Made by a program: the position numbers and the translations under genes. Under the pieces are notes generated by a model that did no database searches, was not told the origin of the DNA, and was given only the letters and a program-made list of their open reading frames with translations. From Streptomyces triculaminicus (GTDB taxonomy: Bacteria; Actinomycetota; Actinomycetes; Streptomycetales; Streptomycetaceae): DNA of 64,000 nt. This document shows positions 63,108 through 64,000 of the stretch, piece after piece. Positions within the stretch are counted from its first letter, which is position 1. Each line of letters starts with the position of its first letter. Where the stretch lies: positions 744,001 to 808,000 of the forward strand of contig NZ_JAFMOF010000001.1 of the NCBI RefSeq assembly GCF_017349075.1, read 5' to 3'.

Positions 63108-64000
63108 TCACACGTCGGGGAGCCCCGGCTTCCGGTCGAAGGAGAGGACGCAGCGCGCCACCGAAGGGTTGTTCAGCTCGGCTGCCGCGCGCTCGAAATC
63201 CTCGACCGGATAGACCTTGGTGACCAGCTCGTCCAGGAGGAGCCGGCCCTCGCGGTACAGCCGTGCGTAGAGCGCGATGTCGCGCTGGGGACGGGAGGAG
63301 CCGTAGCGGCAGCCCAGAATCGACTTGTCGAGATAGAGCGAGGAGACGCGGAAGGACGCCTCCGCGTCGGCGGGCGGCACTCCCAGCAGAACCGCTTGGC
63401 CGTGCCGGTCGAGGAGGTCGATCGCCTGCCGGATGAGGCGGGTGTCCCCGACGCACTCGAAGGCGTGGTCGACGCCTGTGGGGAGGATCCGCCGCACCGC
63501 GGCCGGGATGTCGGAGACGGCGGAGGCGTCGATGAAGTGCGTGGCGCCGAAGCGGCGGGCCGGTGGCTCCTTGCGCGCGTCCACGTCGACGGCGACGACG
63601 GTGGAGGCCCCGGCGATCCGCGCGCCCTGCAGCACGTTCAGCCCGATGCCGCCGGCACCGATGACGAGTACGGACTCGCCCTGGCCCACCCGGGCGCGGT
63701 TGAGGGCCGCCCCGACGCCCGTCAGGACGCCGCAGCCGATGACAGCCGCCGAGAGCAACGGCATGTCGTCGGGGATCTTGACCGCCTGTACGGCCTTGAG
63801 GACGGTGCGCTCCGCGAAGGCGGAGTTGGACGCGAACTGGAACAGCCTTTGTCCTCGCCGGGCGAACGGCCGGCCGGGCCTGCCGATGGCCGAGCGGCAC
63901 ATGGTGGGCCGGCCGCGGTCGCAGTCGGCGCAGGCACCGCAGTTGGCGAGCGTGGACAGTGCGACGTGGTCGCCGGGCGTGACGTGTGTGACGCCTGGCC
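63108..64000 (-). CDS. Zinc-dependent alcohol dehydrogenase, 5' end outside window
   Basis: The gene runs off the right edge. The visible 297 residues start at the catalytic domain (GVTHVTPGDHVALSTLANCG). The structural zinc cysteines are in CGACADC and the nearby MC. The nucleotide-binding fold is GVGAALNRARVGQGESVLVIGAGGIGLNVLQG. The last part (SRPQRDIALYARLYREGRLL) fits the NDMA-type or class III-like alcohol dehydrogenases of actinobacteria. The NAD-binding Asp follows in VVAVDVDARK. It may oxidise an alcohol intermediate of the neighbouring catabolic set. That is an inference from position. Confidence 0.93.
   Translation of the reverse strand, partial: PGVTHVTPGDHVALSTLANCGACADCDRGRPTMCRSAIGRPGRPFARRGQRLFQFASNSAFAERTVLKAVQAVKIPDDMPLLSAAVIGCGVLTGVGAALNRARVGQGESVLVIGAGGIGLNVLQGARIAGASTVVAVDVDARKEPPARRFGATHFIDASAVSDIPAAVRRILPTGVDHAFECVGDTRLIRQAIDLLDRHGQAVLLGVPPADAEASFRVSSLYLDKSILGCRYGSSRPQRDIALYARLYREGRLLLDELVTKVYPVEDFERAAAELNNPSVARCVLSFDRKPGLPDV

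Overview
The window reads as a chromosomal segment of a Streptomyces species. Base composition is very GC-rich with strongly GC-biased third codon positions. Several genes are Streptomyces hallmarks: the global regulators afsR, afsS and afsK, the F420 biosynthesis gene fbiC, the RNA polymerase recycling ATPase helR, two Scr1-type HTH/DUF397 pairs, a class F sortase, and enzymes of mycothiol and F420 chemistry. I see no rRNA, convincing tRNA, CRISPR array, insertion sequence, integrase or phage gene.

Layout. 1-12 kb: the 3' end of recQ, a sortase and surface protein pair broken by frame changes, a polytopic membrane protein, a D-Ala-D-Ala carboxypeptidase with a long repetitive cytoplasmic tail, a GPP34 protein, an Scr1-like regulator with DUF397, and a Pro-rich membrane protein broken by frame changes inside tandem repeats. 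12-21 kb: fbiC, a membrane-spanning HTH protein, a lipoprotein, an F420 oxidoreductase, a PHP-type metallohydrolase, and a GlxA/DJ-1 pair. 21-29 kb: a second Scr1/DUF397 pair behind 21-bp phased repeats, a LysR gene divergent from a mycothiol-type enzyme, helR behind a palindrome resembling the rifamycin-associated element, and a MarR/quinone oxidoreductase pair. 29-36 kb: a methyltransferase, a large inverted repeat, and a translationally coupled gene pair sharing an amyloid-signalling-like motif (30001-31193). Next come a hydrolase/TetR pair, a membrane protein and an amino acid permease.

36-62 kb: a set of CoA-ester and flavin oxidation genes surrounds and interrupts the afs locus. The set has two amidohydrolases, an LLM monooxygenase, an acyl-CoA ligase, two Ltp-type thiolases each with an OB-fold Zn-ribbon partner, two crotonases, an acyl-CoA dehydrogenase, an NDP-forming acyl-CoA synthetase and a flavin reductase. 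Five promoter regions in this set carry the palindrome CTGACG-N3-CGTCAG or close variants, so they probably form one regulon. The TetR gene at 53461 is the nearest candidate regulator. afsR, afsS and afsK lie inside this set. afsS is followed by an array of about thirty G4-5 runs bounded by two hairpins, then by a gene for a secreted peptide that repeats the DDHP motif of the AfsS-like protein. 62-64 kb: a membrane protein and a truncated zinc alcohol dehydrogenase.

Four loci (sortase, its surface protein, the Pro-rich membrane protein and a small DUF gene) need single-site frame changes in homopolymers or repeats to read through. They may be sequencing or assembly errors rather than biology.
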